A stretch of 64,000 nucleotides of DNA from Tepiditoga spiralis (GTDB lineage: Bacteria > Thermotogota > Thermotogae > Petrotogales > Petrotogaceae), in the NCBI RefSeq assembly GCF_014701195.1, contig NZ_AP018712.1, positions 1,506,501 to 1,570,500 of the forward strand, in the 5' to 3' direction. Both the position numbers and the translations under genes were made by a program. Below, piece after piece: positions 8,140-17,729 of the stretch. Within the stretch, counting starts at the first letter, position 1, and the number at the start of each line of letters is the position of its first letter. The notes under the pieces were generated by a model. The model was given only the letters and a program-made list of their open reading frames with translations. It was not told the origin of the DNA and did not search any database.

Positions 8140-9680
8140 GAGAGTGTAAAATATTAAGTGTATAAGGAAAAAAAGATACTGATCTGGTGGTAAAATAAAA
8201 CCAGAGGAGGTACGAAAAATGGGAAATGTACTACAGGAAATAATAAAGGAAATGGTAAGAAAAGGAGAAATCCGAACAATAAAGGATATAAAGGAATTAA
8301 CAAAATCACTGACAGGAAATCTGATCCAGGAAGTACTGGAAGCGGAACTCGAAGACGAGCTGGGCTATGGAAAGTATGACAGAGAAAAGAAAAATACAGA
8401 AAATTCAAGAAATGGCTACAGGAAGAAGAATTTAAAGAGTAGTAGCGGTATGATAGAATTAAAGGTACCTCGAGACAGGAAGGGAGAATATGAACCCAAA
8501 ATAGTTCCAAAGTATTCGAATGATATTTCAGAGATAGAGGAAAAAATAATAAGTTTGTACGCAAGAGGAATGACCACCAGGGATATATCTGATCAGATAA
8601 TGGATTTGTACGGATTTGAAGTATCAGCTGAACTGGTGAGCAAGATAACAAATAAGCTTATGCCAGTAATAAAAGACTGGCAAGAAAGGCCATTACACGA
8701 AATATACACCTTCGTTTTCTTGGATGCAATATACTTCAACGTTAGAGAGGACGGAAGGATAGTAAAGAAGGCTGCTTATGTAATAATAGGTGTTGACATA
8801 GATGGAATTAAAGATGTGCTCGGGATATATGTTGGTGAAGTAGAAAGTGCCAAGTTTTGGATGGGAGTACTTAACAACCTCAAAAACAGAGGAGTTAAGG
8901 ACATACTTGTAGCTTCAATAGATGGTCTTTCTGGATTCGAGCAGGCTATAAATGCAACCTTCCCGCAAACTATGATACAAAGGTGCATAATCCACCAGAT
9001 TAGAAACACCCTGAAATATGTTCCTCACAAGGACAGGAAAGAGTTCGCAAAGGACTTAAAGACAATCTATACAGCACTGGATGAAAAGACAGGCTATGAT
9101 AATCTAACCAATGTAATAAACAAATGGGGAGACAAGTATTACGCTTCATTGAGGAGCTGGGAGAAAAATTGGCACCTATTATCCACCTTCTTTCAGTTCT
9201 CAGACGGGGTAAGGAAGATTATGTACACCACGAACATCATAGAGTCACTTAACAGGCAATTCAGGAAGGCTACCAAGACCAAATCAATATTCCCTAATGA
9301 CGATGCTGTCCTTAAAAGTTTATACCTTACTACCAAAAACGTGACAAAAAAATGGACAGCACGGTTTCACAACTGGAACGCTGTTATTTCCGAACTGGCC
9401 ATCCTTTTCGAGGATCGTCTTAAAGACTACCTCTGAAAGTAGCTTGTAATCCTTAAAAAATCTATACTTTGTACCGCGCAGATGGGTTGTCGCCCTTTCA
9501 GTCATTGCAGTTTTTTACTGTAAAAGGTTGGTTTTACCAATTTTGCCTTATTTAATTCATACTATTCAGGAACATTTTTTTCATTTTCAAATAACTACAT
9601 TTTTTTAAGATTTTTGTCGTTGTTTTCCAATATTTATATGCTACCAGATATATCTAATACACACTAATCTTTACAGACTC
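8140..9680 (+). mobile_element. IS256-family element, copy B (intact)
   Basis: 1541 bp bounded by an exact 8-bp target duplication. The left end GAGAGTGTAAAATATTAAG and the reverse complement of the right end GAGTCTGTAAAGATTAGTG are imperfect inverted repeats. It carries one intact transposase and a 244-bp 3' tail (9437-9680) with no gene but a GTAAAAGG/GGTTTTAC-type hairpin near 9520. It is visibly richer in G and C than the host, a sign of recent arrival. Insertion broke the minus-strand gene now split between 7909-8139 and 9681-11690; the IS end supplies that gene's new stop codon. Confidence 0.92.
8219..9436 (+). CDS. IS256-family (mutator type) transposase
   Basis: 405 residues, normal length, uninterrupted. 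N-terminal DNA-binding part with ELEDELGYGKYDRE, then the DDE catalytic core: Asp in FVFLDAIYFNV, Asp in ASIDGLSGF, and Glu in NIIESLNRQFRKATKTK, with the family signature RCIIHQIRNTLKYV between them. Start ATG follows AGGAGG directly after a short CTGGT...ACCAG inverted repeat also present in copy A. The product is about two-thirds identical by eye to the broken copy A, so the two elements are separate arrivals, not one duplicating locally. Confidence 0.96.
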   Translation: MGNVLQEIIKEMVRKGEIRTIKDIKELTKSLTGNLIQEVLEAELEDELGYGKYDREKKNTENSRNGYRKKNLKSSSGMIELKVPRDRKGEYEPKIVPKYSNDISEIEEKIISLYARGMTTRDISDQIMDLYGFEVSAELVSKITNKLMPVIKDWQERPLHEIYTFVFLDAIYFNVREDGRIVKKAAYVIIGVDIDGIKDVLGIYVGEVESAKFWMGVLNNLKNRGVKDILVASIDGLSGFEQAINATFPQTMIQRCIIHQIRNTLKYVPHKDRKEFAKDLKTIYTALDEKTGYDNLTNVINKWGDKYYASLRSWEKNWHLLSTFFQFSDGVRKIMYTTNIIESLNRQFRKATKTKSIFPNDDAVLKSLYLTTKNVTKKWTARFHNWNAVISELAILFEDRLKDYL

Positions 9681-9688
9681 CCAAAATA
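9681..9688. repeat. Right target-site duplication of IS256 copy B (CCAAAATA)
   Basis: Exact copy of 8132-8139 on the other side of the element; together they define the insertion point within the disrupted gene. Confidence 0.9.
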
Positions 9689-11623
9689 TTTGAATCCCAT
9701 ACCCATTTTTTCAGTTCTTTCATCAAAATATCTTTCTATTAGAGTTTTAGCAACCATTTTCACATCTTCATTATTGTTATTGTTTTTACTGCCATATGCA
9801 GCTTCACCGCCTGTTATTGTAGCCACTTTATCCAATTGCCATACTGGTATATCATTTCTTTTTGCAAAATTTACTACATCTTCTAATTTTTCTAATACGT
9901 ATTCTCCATATGAATTATACTTATTTTTATTATTCTTATATTCAGCATCAAACTCTTTATAACCAGTATAATATTTAATTAGATCATTCTTAATTTTATT
10001 GTATTCATTAGTTCCTTTTCCATATTTTGATAATAATTCAAGTAATTCACCAGTCTTATATGATTGATTAGTTTTTGAAACTTTACTGTATTGTGTACCA
10101 TTAATCGTTATATCTTTTAAAGCTATATCAAAATCTAAATTGTCTTTTCCAAGCCACTTCTTTTCAAGTTTTTTCATATCTGTTTCTTTTATACTTCCTT
10201 TTTTTAATATGAATAGCGTATCACCTATTTTTGTTGGTTCATCTATTATTTTTTCTACTTTGTTAAAGATTGCCATATATTTGAGCATCTCTTCTTTGTT
10301 TTCCACATTCAAACTTTTTATTTTTTTTGAATGTTCCTTATATTCTTCTGTTAATTCTATATAATTACTATCTTTTTTTATTATTCTATTAAATTCATCA
10401 TTATAGTAATTATTATTGTATCCTTTTGTTAATGTTTCGATTTCTTTTTTATTGTCTATTCCTTTTCCATGTATTGCTTTTGCTATGTTTGTAACTCTTA
10501 CAAATTTATTGAAATTACTTTCTTTTAACTTTGATACTAAATCTACATATTTTTTTGTTATTTCATCTGCATAAAGATCTGTTTCTATCGATATACTGTT
10601 TATTAATGATGGATCTTTTAATAATGAATTATTTTTATTAAATTCATTTTTTAATTCATTTGAAGTTTTATATTAGTTGTATATTGAGTTTTAAGATTTT
10701 TTATCATTAGCCTTTTTTCATAATTTCCAAATATCTCTATTGCTTTATTTTTTGTCAATGATTCCATTCCTTCTGTATTATTAAATATTTTAAAGTATAT
10801 ATTTTTATTATTATTTGCCATTTCATTAGTAAAAGTATTATTTTTTAATATAGTTTTATTTCCTGTTGAAGTTATTTTTATATCTAATTTATTCATTTCT
10901 TTCCCATAGATCATCTTTTCAATTTGTTGATTTTTGGTATAATCAACTTCATCATATTCTAAACTCTTAAATTTACTTTTACTTTCAAAATAAATTGCTC
11001 CTCCACTCAAATCTCCTCCTATATTATTAAATGCTTTACTAGAATCTATGTATGCTTTTACAAAATTTAATAATTTTTTTGCTCCTAATACAGTTAATCC
11101 TTTATTTATTTTTTCTTCTTCGTATCTTCCTACTGATATTTGTCTTTTATAATATGTAACCAGAAATTCTATCTTTGCACTTCCATACTTTTCATATCCA
11201 TTTGTTTCTGATAACGATGAGCTCCCTATTAAATGTCTGTTCTTATTTAAAATTAAAAATTTTTTATACTCATCTGTTTTATTATAAAATCTATTATCTA
11301 ATGTATCTGCTAATATTCTTTTTTCTTCATCACTCAATTGACTATTTCCATAAACTACTTTTGCTATTTCTAATACTTTAGCATGATTTGCACCGTTTTT
11401 AGTTTTTAATTCTTCGTATTGTTCCCAGTAGTTTTCTTTTCCTAACTTTACTAATGCAGATTTAATATCCTTATCACTTATTTTAGCTAAACTTACAGTT
11501 TCTATTTTTGCAACTATAGTATTTTTAGGTTTATTTGGGAAAGTAGGAAAATTTACCTTTATTGGAGTTATACCATCATCTATTAAATGTTTTGATGGGG
11601 TTTCTCCTGTGTGTTCAGGTAGA

Positions 11624-11653
11624 GTGAGTTGAGGTGAGTTGAGTTGAGTTGAG
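11624..11653 (-). repeat. Pentanucleotide tandem repeat near the start of the large broken gene
   Basis: Read on the minus strand: CTCAA x3, CTCAC, CTCAA, CTCAC, six units of five bases. It begins 12 codons after the ATG at 11690. Five is not a multiple of three, so each gain or loss of a unit switches frame. Removing one unit from the present sequence joins the start codon to the long downstream frame. Confidence 0.85.
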
Positions 11654-11778
11654 GCATTGCAGAATCAATTGTTGGTTTTCTTATTTTCATTTTTCTCCTC
11701 CATATATATAGTATTTTTAACCAATAATATTTTTTCTAATAAATAATTTAATAAATAATGTTTTTTAATACAAATGAA

Positions 11779-11807
11779 ATTATATCAAAAAATTTACTAT
11801 TTCACAA
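11779..11807 (-). promoter_or_regulatory. Sigma-A type promoter of the large broken gene
   Basis: On the minus strand TTGTGA (11802-11807) and TATAAT (11779-11784) are separated by exactly 17 bases. It is followed by an AT-rich leader of about 85 bases to the GGAGGAG ribosome site. The rest of the 11691-11902 gap is AT-rich with nothing else recognised. Confidence 0.7.
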
Positions 11808-11902
11808 TAAAAAAATCCTATTTTTTACTCAAATGTAATATAACGCGTTTAATTTATATCATTGCTTTTATTTTTTTAGTTTATTAATCGAATATTAAGA
11901 TT

Positions 11903-11938
11903 AAACAAATAAGAGAGCTAAAGCTCTCTTATTTGTTT
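11903..11938. terminator. Bidirectional terminator with 17-bp stem
   Basis: AAACAAATAAGAGAGCT pairs perfectly with AGCTCTCTTATTTGTTT around an AA loop. It overlaps the last codons of the small Cys-protein gene and ends the purine-operon transcript on the minus strand; the GAGAGCT core is the same as in the mgsA terminator. Confidence 0.85.
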
Positions 11939-12129
11939 TTTAAATCATAATTTATAGTACCATCTGGCATCATATAATCTTCATGATATATTCCTGCTTC
12001 TTCTTTTTGATATCTAATACATTCTTTCCAGTTTCCTTTACAGTATTGATTAATAACTTCATCGTTTACTAAACTAAGTTTGTTGTATCTGTTCATTGGA
12101 CAAACTATATACCATTTACAAGTTTTCAT
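11929..12129 (-). CDS. Small conserved four-cysteine protein, function unknown
   Basis: 66 residues from the ATG at 12129 (an in-frame GTG at 12138 lies inside the ribosome site AGGTGAG and is rejected). Four cysteines in a fixed pattern (TCKWYIVCPMNRY ... QYCKGNWKECIRYQ) suggest a metal or iron-sulfur site. It ends with an acidic HEDYMMPDGTI segment. I recall similar short proteins in anaerobes, sometimes labelled uracil-DNA glycosylase without support. It follows yjbQ with a one-base gap, so it is the last gene of the purH-purD-yjbQ unit. Confidence 0.65.
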   Translation of the reverse strand: MKTCKWYIVCPMNRYNKLSLVNDEVINQYCKGNWKECIRYQKEEAGIYHEDYMMPDGTINYDLKNK

Positions 12130-12130
12130 A

Positions 12131-12547
12131 TTACTCACCTATTATTTTAACTAAAACTCTTTTTTTTCTTTTTCCATCAAATTCGCCGTAAAATATTTGT
12201 TCCCAAGGACCAAAATCTAACTTACCATCTGTTATTGCAACAACAACTTCTCTTCCCATTATTTGTCTTTTTAAATGTGCATCTGCATTATCTTCAAATC
12301 CATTGTGATTATATTGAGAGTAAGGTTTTTCTGGAGCTAATTTTTCAAGCCAATTTTCAAAATCTTGATGTAAGCCACTTTCATCATCATTTATGAAGAC
12401 GCTTGCAGTTATGTGCATTGCATTACACAATAATAATCCCTCTTTTATACCACTTTCTCTTAAACACTCTTCAATTTGAGGAGTAATGTTTATAAATTCT
12501 CTTCTGTTTTTAGTATTAAACCAAAGTTCTTTTCTGTAGCTTTTCAT
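12131..12547 (-). CDS. yjbQ: YjbQ / UPF0047 family protein
   Basis: 138 residues. The family signature is visible: [20 protein letters not shown], then [20 protein letters not shown] and a C-terminal [16 protein letters not shown] segment. The conserved His residues form a metal site. Family members have weak thiamine-phosphate-synthase-like activity in complementation tests, but the true role is unsettled. Its start overlaps the purD stop (ATG within 12544-12547), so the two are translationally coupled. Confidence 0.9.
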   Translation of the reverse strand: MKSYRKELWFNTKNRREFINITPQIEECLRESGIKEGLLLCNAMHITASVFINDDESGLHQDFENWLEKLAPEKPYSQYNHNGFEDNADAHLKRQIMGREVVVAITDGKLDFGPWEQIFYGEFDGKRKKRVLVKIIGE

Positions 12548-13788
12548 GATATACCTCCTATATCTTTTCTGTAATATATTCCTTCAAAAGATATTTCTTT
12601 TATATCATTATAAGCTTTTTTTATTGCTTTTTCAAGTGTTTCTTCAGTTGAAACAACTGATAAAACTCTACCCCCAGATGTAATTAATTCATTATCTTTA
12701 AAAGAAGTTCCAGCATAAAATATTTTTGATTCGATATTATTTTTTAGGTTTATTTTATAGCCTTTTTCATATGTTTCTGGATATCCATTTGAAACAGCAA
12801 CAATACAACAACTACTATTATTTTTTAGTTTTATTTTTAGTTTATCAATTTTGTTTTCTATAGTTTTTTCAGATATTTCCAACATGTTAGTTTCTAAAAG
12901 TGGCATAATTGCTTGAGTTTCAGGGTCTCCAAATCTAACATTGTATTCAAGAAGATAAGGTTCTTCACTTTGAACTATAATTCCAAAAAATAACACTCCA
13001 TTGTATTCCATATCTTCATGTTTTATTCCATTTAATGTTGGAATCATTATTTTGGTTTCAAACTTTTGTAAAATTTCTGTTGTTAATTGTGGATGTGGAC
13101 ATATTGCACCCATTCCACCAGTATTTAAACCTTTTTCACCATCTAATATTTTTTTATGATCTTTTGCAGAAGTTATAATTTTTATATTTTCTCCATCTGT
13201 TAAGGCAAAAATAGAAGCTTCAAATCCTTGTAAAAACTCTTCTATTACTACTTTTTTTCCAGCTTCACCAAATTTATTTTTTTTCATTATTTCACATAAA
13301 AAATCTTTTCCTAATTTAAAAGTTTCAGCAATAAAAACACCCTTTCCAGCAGCAAGTCCATCTGCTTTTATAACTATTGGAAACTTTGAATTTTTTAAGT
13401 ACTCTAATGCATTTTCATAACTTTCAAAGATTTCATACTTTGCAGTTTGTACTCCATACTTTTTCATAAACTCTTTAGAAAATCCTTTACTGGCTTCAAG
13501 TTTAGCTCCATTTTTTGATGGGCCAAATATCTTTAATTTATTTTTTTTAAATTCATCAACAATTCCATCTACAAGAGGCTGTTCTGGTCCTACAAAGGTT
13601 ATGTCTACATTTTTTTTAGCAAAATCTATTAATTCAGTATCTTTAAGAGTTAAATTTTCACATTTGTTTTCAAATGCAGTCCCAGCATTTCCTGGTACAC
13701 AAAAAATTTTATTAACTTTTTCAGATTGTGAAAAATTCCAAGCTAATGCATGTTCCCTTCCTCCACTACCTAAAATCATTATATTCAT
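12544..13788 (-). CDS. purD: Phosphoribosylamine-glycine ligase
   Basis: 414 residues, full length. ATP-grasp enzyme of purine synthesis joining glycine to phosphoribosylamine. Seen: N-terminal [14 protein letters not shown], the [14 protein letters not shown] segment, [16 protein letters not shown] (ATP-binding loop), [14 protein letters not shown] and [17 protein letters not shown] near the C terminus. It follows purH by ten bases with ribosome site AGAGGTGA. Two-gene purH-purD order is common in anaerobes; the other pur genes are not in the window. Confidence 0.97.
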   Translation of the reverse strand: MNIMILGSGGREHALAWNFSQSEKVNKIFCVPGNAGTAFENKCENLTLKDTELIDFAKKNVDITFVGPEQPLVDGIVDEFKKNKLKIFGPSKNGAKLEASKGFSKEFMKKYGVQTAKYEIFESYENALEYLKNSKFPIVIKADGLAAGKGVFIAETFKLGKDFLCEIMKKNKFGEAGKKVVIEEFLQGFEASIFALTDGENIKIITSAKDHKKILDGEKGLNTGGMGAICPHPQLTTEILQKFETKIMIPTLNGIKHEDMEYNGVLFFGIIVQSEEPYLLEYNVRFGDPETQAIMPLLETNMLEISEKTIENKIDKLKIKLKNNSSCCIVAVSNGYPETYEKGYKINLKNNIESKIFYAGTSFKDNELITSGGRVLSVVSTEETLEKAIKKAYNDIKEISFEGIYYRKDIGGIS

Positions 13789-13798
13789 ATATTCACCT

Positions 13799-15295
13799 CT
13801 AATGTTTAAAATGGCGCATTCCAGTAAATACCATTGCTATTTTATTTTCATTACATGCTTTTATAGAATCTTTATCTCTAATAGATCCTCCAGGTTGAAT
13901 TATTGCTTTTATATTGTATTTTGCAGCTTCTTTTACAACATCATCAAATGGGAAAAATGCATCAGAAGCCAAAATAACTCCATCTCCTGCTCTTTCAAGA
14001 GCTTGTTGTGCTGCCCATATTCTATTTACTTGTCCACCGCCAATTCCAATTGCTTGTCCATCTTTTACTACTACAATTGCATTTGATTTAGTAAATTTTA
14101 CTACTTTATATGCAAAGATTAAATCATCCATCATATCAGAATTTATTTTTGTTTCAGTAACGGTTTTTAATTCATTGAATAACTCTTTATCAGTTTCTTG
14201 AACTAAAATTCCACCATCTACAGTAACTCCTTCAAATTTTTCATTAGCTTTTGAAAACATCTTTAATACTCTTAAGTTTTTCTTTTTCTTTAAAATTTCT
14301 AATGCATCTTCATCATATTCTGGTGCCATAATTATTTCTAAAAAGATTTCTGACATTTTTTTTGCTGTTTTAGCATCTATTTTTGTGTTTGATGCAGCAA
14401 TTCCGCCGAAAATCGATATTGGATCACATTCATATGCCTTTACATATGCATCATAAACATTATTTCCCTTTGCAACTCCACAAGGAGTGTTGTGTTTTAA
14501 TCCACAACAAACAATTTCTTCAAAAGAACTAACAACTTTCCAAGCAATATCAGCATCTCTTAAATTATTATAAGACAAAGGTTTTCCATTTAATTGTTCA
14601 AAATTATTAAATATTCCATTTTTTATAGTTTTTGTATAAAAGGCAGCTGATTGATGTGGATTTTCTCCATATCTCAAATTTATTTTCTTTTCATAAGATA
14701 TAGTGTGATACTTAGGGAAGTTGTTTCCTGTTAAATTATTTAAATATTCTGAAATTGCACTATCATATGCAGCAGTTAAGTTAAAAGCTTTTGCAGCTAA
14801 TTTTAATCTTGTATCTTGAGATATTTCACCATCATTTAATTCTTTTTCTATTAATTCAAAATCATTGTTATCTGTAATCACTACTACATCTTTAAAATTT
14901 TTTGCAGCGGACCTTATCATAGTTGGTCCCCCAATATCTATAAATTCAATTAATTCTTCTAATTTTAAACCTTCATTCACCTTTTCAAAAAAAGGATATA
15001 AATTAACAATAACCATATCTATTTGAGGAATATTTAATTCTGCCATTATTTTTTCATCTTTTCCACGTCTTGCAAGAATTCCTCCATGAATTTTTGGATG
15101 AAGCGTTTTTACTCTTCCATCCATTATTTCAGGAAATTTTGTAATATCACTGACTTTTAAAACCTTTATCTCATTTTCTTTTAATAATTTATATGTTCCA
15201 CCAGTTGATAGTATTTCTACACCTTTTGATTCTAAAAATTTTGAAAATTCAATAATTCCATCTTTGTAATAGGTACTTATCAATGCTCTTTTCAT
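13799..15295 (-). CDS. purH: Bifunctional AICAR transformylase / IMP cyclohydrolase
   Basis: 498 residues, full length; last two steps to IMP. The N-terminal MGS-like cyclohydrolase domain ([20 protein letters not shown], then [15 protein letters not shown]) is followed by the transformylase domain with [27 protein letters not shown] and [11 protein letters not shown]. The C terminus FTGMRHFKH is typical. Start ATG follows GGGGGAG. The 230-bp gap upstream (15296-15526) is AT-rich with no riboswitch fold visible and only the promoter of the next, divergent gene recognised. Confidence 0.97.
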   Translation of the reverse strand: MKRALISTYYKDGIIEFSKFLESKGVEILSTGGTYKLLKENEIKVLKVSDITKFPEIMDGRVKTLHPKIHGGILARRGKDEKIMAELNIPQIDMVIVNLYPFFEKVNEGLKLEELIEFIDIGGPTMIRSAAKNFKDVVVITDNNDFELIEKELNDGEISQDTRLKLAAKAFNLTAAYDSAISEYLNNLTGNNFPKYHTISYEKKINLRYGENPHQSAAFYTKTIKNGIFNNFEQLNGKPLSYNNLRDADIAWKVVSSFEEIVCCGLKHNTPCGVAKGNNVYDAYVKAYECDPISIFGGIAASNTKIDAKTAKKMSEIFLEIIMAPEYDEDALEILKKKKNLRVLKMFSKANEKFEGVTVDGGILVQETDKELFNELKTVTETKINSDMMDDLIFAYKVVKFTKSNAIVVVKDGQAIGIGGGQVNRIWAAQQALERAGDGVILASDAFFPFDDVVKEAAKYNIKAIIQPGGSIRDKDSIKACNENKIAMVFTGMRHFKH

Positions 15296-15499
15296 TTTCT
15301 CCCCCTTTTATTATGAGTTTAAGATTCTACTTAAATTTTCATTCAAAAATAGTTTTTATAATTTGAATTTATGTAACTTTTAGATTAAAAAAAGGAATTA
15401 AAGATAAAGTGATTTTAATTTAGTTTTTATTATAAATAGAGATTTTTTTATAAAATAAATTTATTAAATTTTTATGCTACGATCTAAAATGATGTATTG

Positions 15500-15508
15500 T
15501 GTTATAAT
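15500..15508 (+). promoter_or_regulatory. Extended -10 promoter of DUF1703 copy 1
   Basis: TGT then TATAAT, 15-20 bases before the ribosome site. The surrounding segment from about 15484 (CTAAAATGAT...) to the start codon is repeated before copy 2 (from about 17688), so the promoter and leader were duplicated with the gene. No good -35 is seen, as expected for the extended -10 class. Confidence 0.55.
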
Positions 15509-15526
15509 TGAAACGAGGTGATCAAA

Positions 15527-17236
15527 ATGAAAAAAGTGCCATATGGACTTCAAAATTTTGAAGATTTAATATTGGAAAATTATTATTATGTAGATAAAAC
15601 TAAATATATAGAAGTATTAGAAAATATGCCTGAAAAATATATATCATTTTTAAGACCAAGAAAGTTTGGTAAGAGTTTGTGGCTAGATACTATAAGTAAA
15701 TACTATGATGTTAAATATTCAGATAAGTTTGATACTATCTTTAAAGATTTGTACATTCAAAAACATCCAACACCTAAAAAGAGTAGTTATCATATTTTAG
15801 AGTTTAATTTTTCTGGATTGAATACAGACAGTAAAGAAGAGTTGAAGTATGGATTTAAAGATGAAATTTATGAAAAATTAGATACTTTTATATATAAGTA
15901 CAACTTAAATATTACATTAGACAAAAGTAAAAATGAACCTTCAGAACTTTTTAGAGAGTTTATAAACAAGTATAATAAACAAAACTTAAAAACAAAAATA
16001 TACTTATTAATAGACGAATACGACCATTTTGCAAATGAACTTTTGAGTTTTAAACTCGATGAATTTAAAAATATCGTTAGTAAAACAGGATTTGTTAGAA
16101 AGTTTTATGAAGTAATAAAAGAAGGAACACGATCTGTTATAGACAGACTATTCATAACAGGAGTAGCACCAATAACCTTAGATAGTTTAACGAGTGGATT
16201 CAACATCTCAAAAAACATGTCAACAACATTAGAGTTAAATGAAATGATGGGATTCACTGAAAGTGAAGTCAAAGATATTCTCAAAGAGTATCAAATAAAT
16301 GATGATATTTTACAAGACATGAAGTTCAGCTACAATGGATACATGTTCAATGAACGTGCAAGTAAAAAAATTTACAACAGCGATATGGTCTTATACTTCA
16401 TTTCTGAATACAACAGAGAAAAGAGAAAACCAAAAGATGTAATAGATATGAACATAGCAAGTGATTATAAAAAAATACAAAATTTATTCAAACTTGGTGA
16501 AGTTGTTGGAATAAATAATATAGACAATGAAAAAGAAGCAATAGGAAACCTTTTAAATGAAATATTAATGACAGACAAAACAGAAATAGAAGAGTTAACA
16601 AGAGCATTTAACCTTGAAAGAAAGATGGAAATAGACGATGTTAAAACCTTACTCTTTTATTTAGGCTTTTTAACAATAGAATCAAAAGGGTTTGTAATGA
16701 ACTTAAAAATACCAAACTATTCAATAAAAAAGATATACTCAGAATACTTCTTAGAAATGATAAAAACAAGAGCAAAAAACTATATAGATACAGGAAAGAT
16801 AAAGATAGCAATAAGAAAGTTGTTAGTAGATGGAAATATAAACTCGTTAGCAAGTGAAATAGAAGATGTATTAAAAAAACTATCAGACAGAGACTTTCAA
16901 AGCTTTAGTGAAAAGCACATAAAGATGCTACTGTTTAGTTATTTAATCTTAACACCATGGGCATACGTTAAAAGTGAGTATCCAGTAGAAGGAGGATACA
17001 TAGACTTAGCAATGTTTAAAAGATACGAAGAAGTACCATACAATGCAATAATAGAGTTAAAATACATAAAGAAAAAAGATTATACAGAAAAAGTATATCA
17101 AGAAAAGATAAAAGAAGCAGTAAATCAAATAAAGAGATATGAAAAAACTATAAACAAAGAGTTCAATGGACCATTAAAAAAAGTAGTGATGGTCTTTGTT
17201 GGCAGAGAGTTAAAGTATCTTGATGAAGTTGATTAA
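15527..17236 (+). CDS. AAA-ATPase-like / PD-(D/E)XK nuclease (DUF1703) protein, copy 1
   Basis: 569 residues from ATG 15527; an upstream in-frame GTG (15518) overlaps the GAGGTG ribosome site and is rejected. The N-terminal AAA-ATPase-like domain opens with KKVPYGLQNFEDL and VDKTKYIE, then a Walker A-like FLRPRKFGKSLWLD and Walker B-like YLLIDEYDHF. The C-terminal DUF1703 nuclease-like region has GGYIDLAMF followed by AIIELKYIK, the D...ExK arrangement of PD-(D/E)XK enzymes. The family is often multicopy in gut and subsurface anaerobes; a defence or mobile-DNA role is suspected, none proven. It is almost identical to the gene at 17730 except residues 104-156. Confidence 0.88.
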   Translation: MKKVPYGLQNFEDLILENYYYVDKTKYIEVLENMPEKYISFLRPRKFGKSLWLDTISKYYDVKYSDKFDTIFKDLYIQKHPTPKKSSYHILEFNFSGLNTDSKEELKYGFKDEIYEKLDTFIYKYNLNITLDKSKNEPSELFREFINKYNKQNLKTKIYLLIDEYDHFANELLSFKLDEFKNIVSKTGFVRKFYEVIKEGTRSVIDRLFITGVAPITLDSLTSGFNISKNMSTTLELNEMMGFTESEVKDILKEYQINDDILQDMKFSYNGYMFNERASKKIYNSDMVLYFISEYNREKRKPKDVIDMNIASDYKKIQNLFKLGEVVGINNIDNEKEAIGNLLNEILMTDKTEIEELTRAFNLERKMEIDDVKTLLFYLGFLTIESKGFVMNLKIPNYSIKKIYSEYFLEMIKTRAKNYIDTGKIKIAIRKLLVDGNINSLASEIEDVLKKLSDRDFQSFSEKHIKMLLFSYLILTPWAYVKSEYPVEGGYIDLAMFKRYEEVPYNAIIELKYIKKKDYTEKVYQEKIKEAVNQIKRYEKTINKEFNGPLKKVVMVFVGRELKYLDEVD

Positions 17237-17390
17237 AAAATAAAATTTAAATCTATAACCATTTATAAAAATATGGTATCAAAAAAGTCAATGACCAAAG
17301 AAATTTAGAAAATTTTTTTAAGTCAAAAGAGTGAAAAAAATAAAAAAGACAATAGAATTGAATAAAAGGAAGTAGATCAGAATTTAAAAA

Positions 17391-17580
17391 TATGACTTAA
17401 TTATAATAGATAAATTAGGATATATTTCTTTTGACAAAAAATGTTCGAAACTATTATTTACCAATTTATTTTTTGATAGCTGGGAAGAAGTTTTTTAAGA
17501 TTCTGCACTAACTCGATGGCAGATAGACTTGCACACAAAGATTTTATGTTTAATATAAATGGGTACTTTAGAATAAAAAA
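17391..17580 (+). pseudogene. Remnant of an IS21-family IstB ATPase
   Basis: From 17391 the reading DLIIIDKLGYISFDKK matches the Walker B region of IstB helper ATPases. It continues with LLFTNLFFDSWEEVF (residues lost between LLF and TNL) and, after a stop and frame change near 17498, ADRLAHKDFMFNINGYFR, the IstB C-terminal region. No start, no Walker A, no istA. The rest of the 17237-17729 gap is AT-rich debris, ending with the promoter and leader of copy 2. It marks a dead IS21 insertion between the two DUF1703 genes. Confidence 0.75.
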
Positions 17581-17729
17581 ACTCAAGATAGGATTGTTTT
17601 TCAATGGTTTTCTTAATTTTTTAACCTTAGTGGTACATTTTTCGAATGATATCTAATACATTTTTTGCTAGATATTAAACTATTACCTAAAATGATATAT
17701 TGTGCTATAATTGAAACGAGGTGATCAAA

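Larger units (their letters stand above)
9671..11690 (-). pseudogene. Large gene of unknown function, 5' part, broken by IS256 and two frame changes
   Basis: An ideal start (GGAGGAGAAAA then ATG at 11688-11690) reads MKIRKPTIDSAMPQL and then leaves frame in a pentanucleotide repeat (11624-11653). The long frame picks up at LTLPEHTGETPSKHL. A second shift lies near 10672, where one extra A in the run after AATATA would restore frame (TTNIKTSNEL). The frame then runs to the IS256 junction and stops on the IS end (9671-9673). Rejoined to 7909-8139 it would give about 750 residues, hydrophilic, Lys/Asn-rich, with no signal peptide and no domain I recognise. Two segments, IAKVVYGNS... and IAKAIHGKG..., look like an internal repeat. 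It has a good promoter (11779-11807) and a terminator-like GTTTC/GAAAC repeat past its old end. Function unknown. Confidence 0.75.

Noticed and set aside
8154-8651. Minus-strand 165-codon frame over the intact transposase
   Set aside because: Shadow of the transposase; no ribosome site and implausible composition.
13601-14201. Plus-strand frames over purD and purH
   Set aside because: Antisense shadows of well-identified genes.
15296-15517. Purine riboswitch before purH
   Set aside because: No paired P1/P2/P3 arrangement or conserved loops are visible on the minus strand.
17237-17390. Further coding sequence upstream of the IstB remnant
   Set aside because: Several stops in all frames and no recognisable motif; left as debris.
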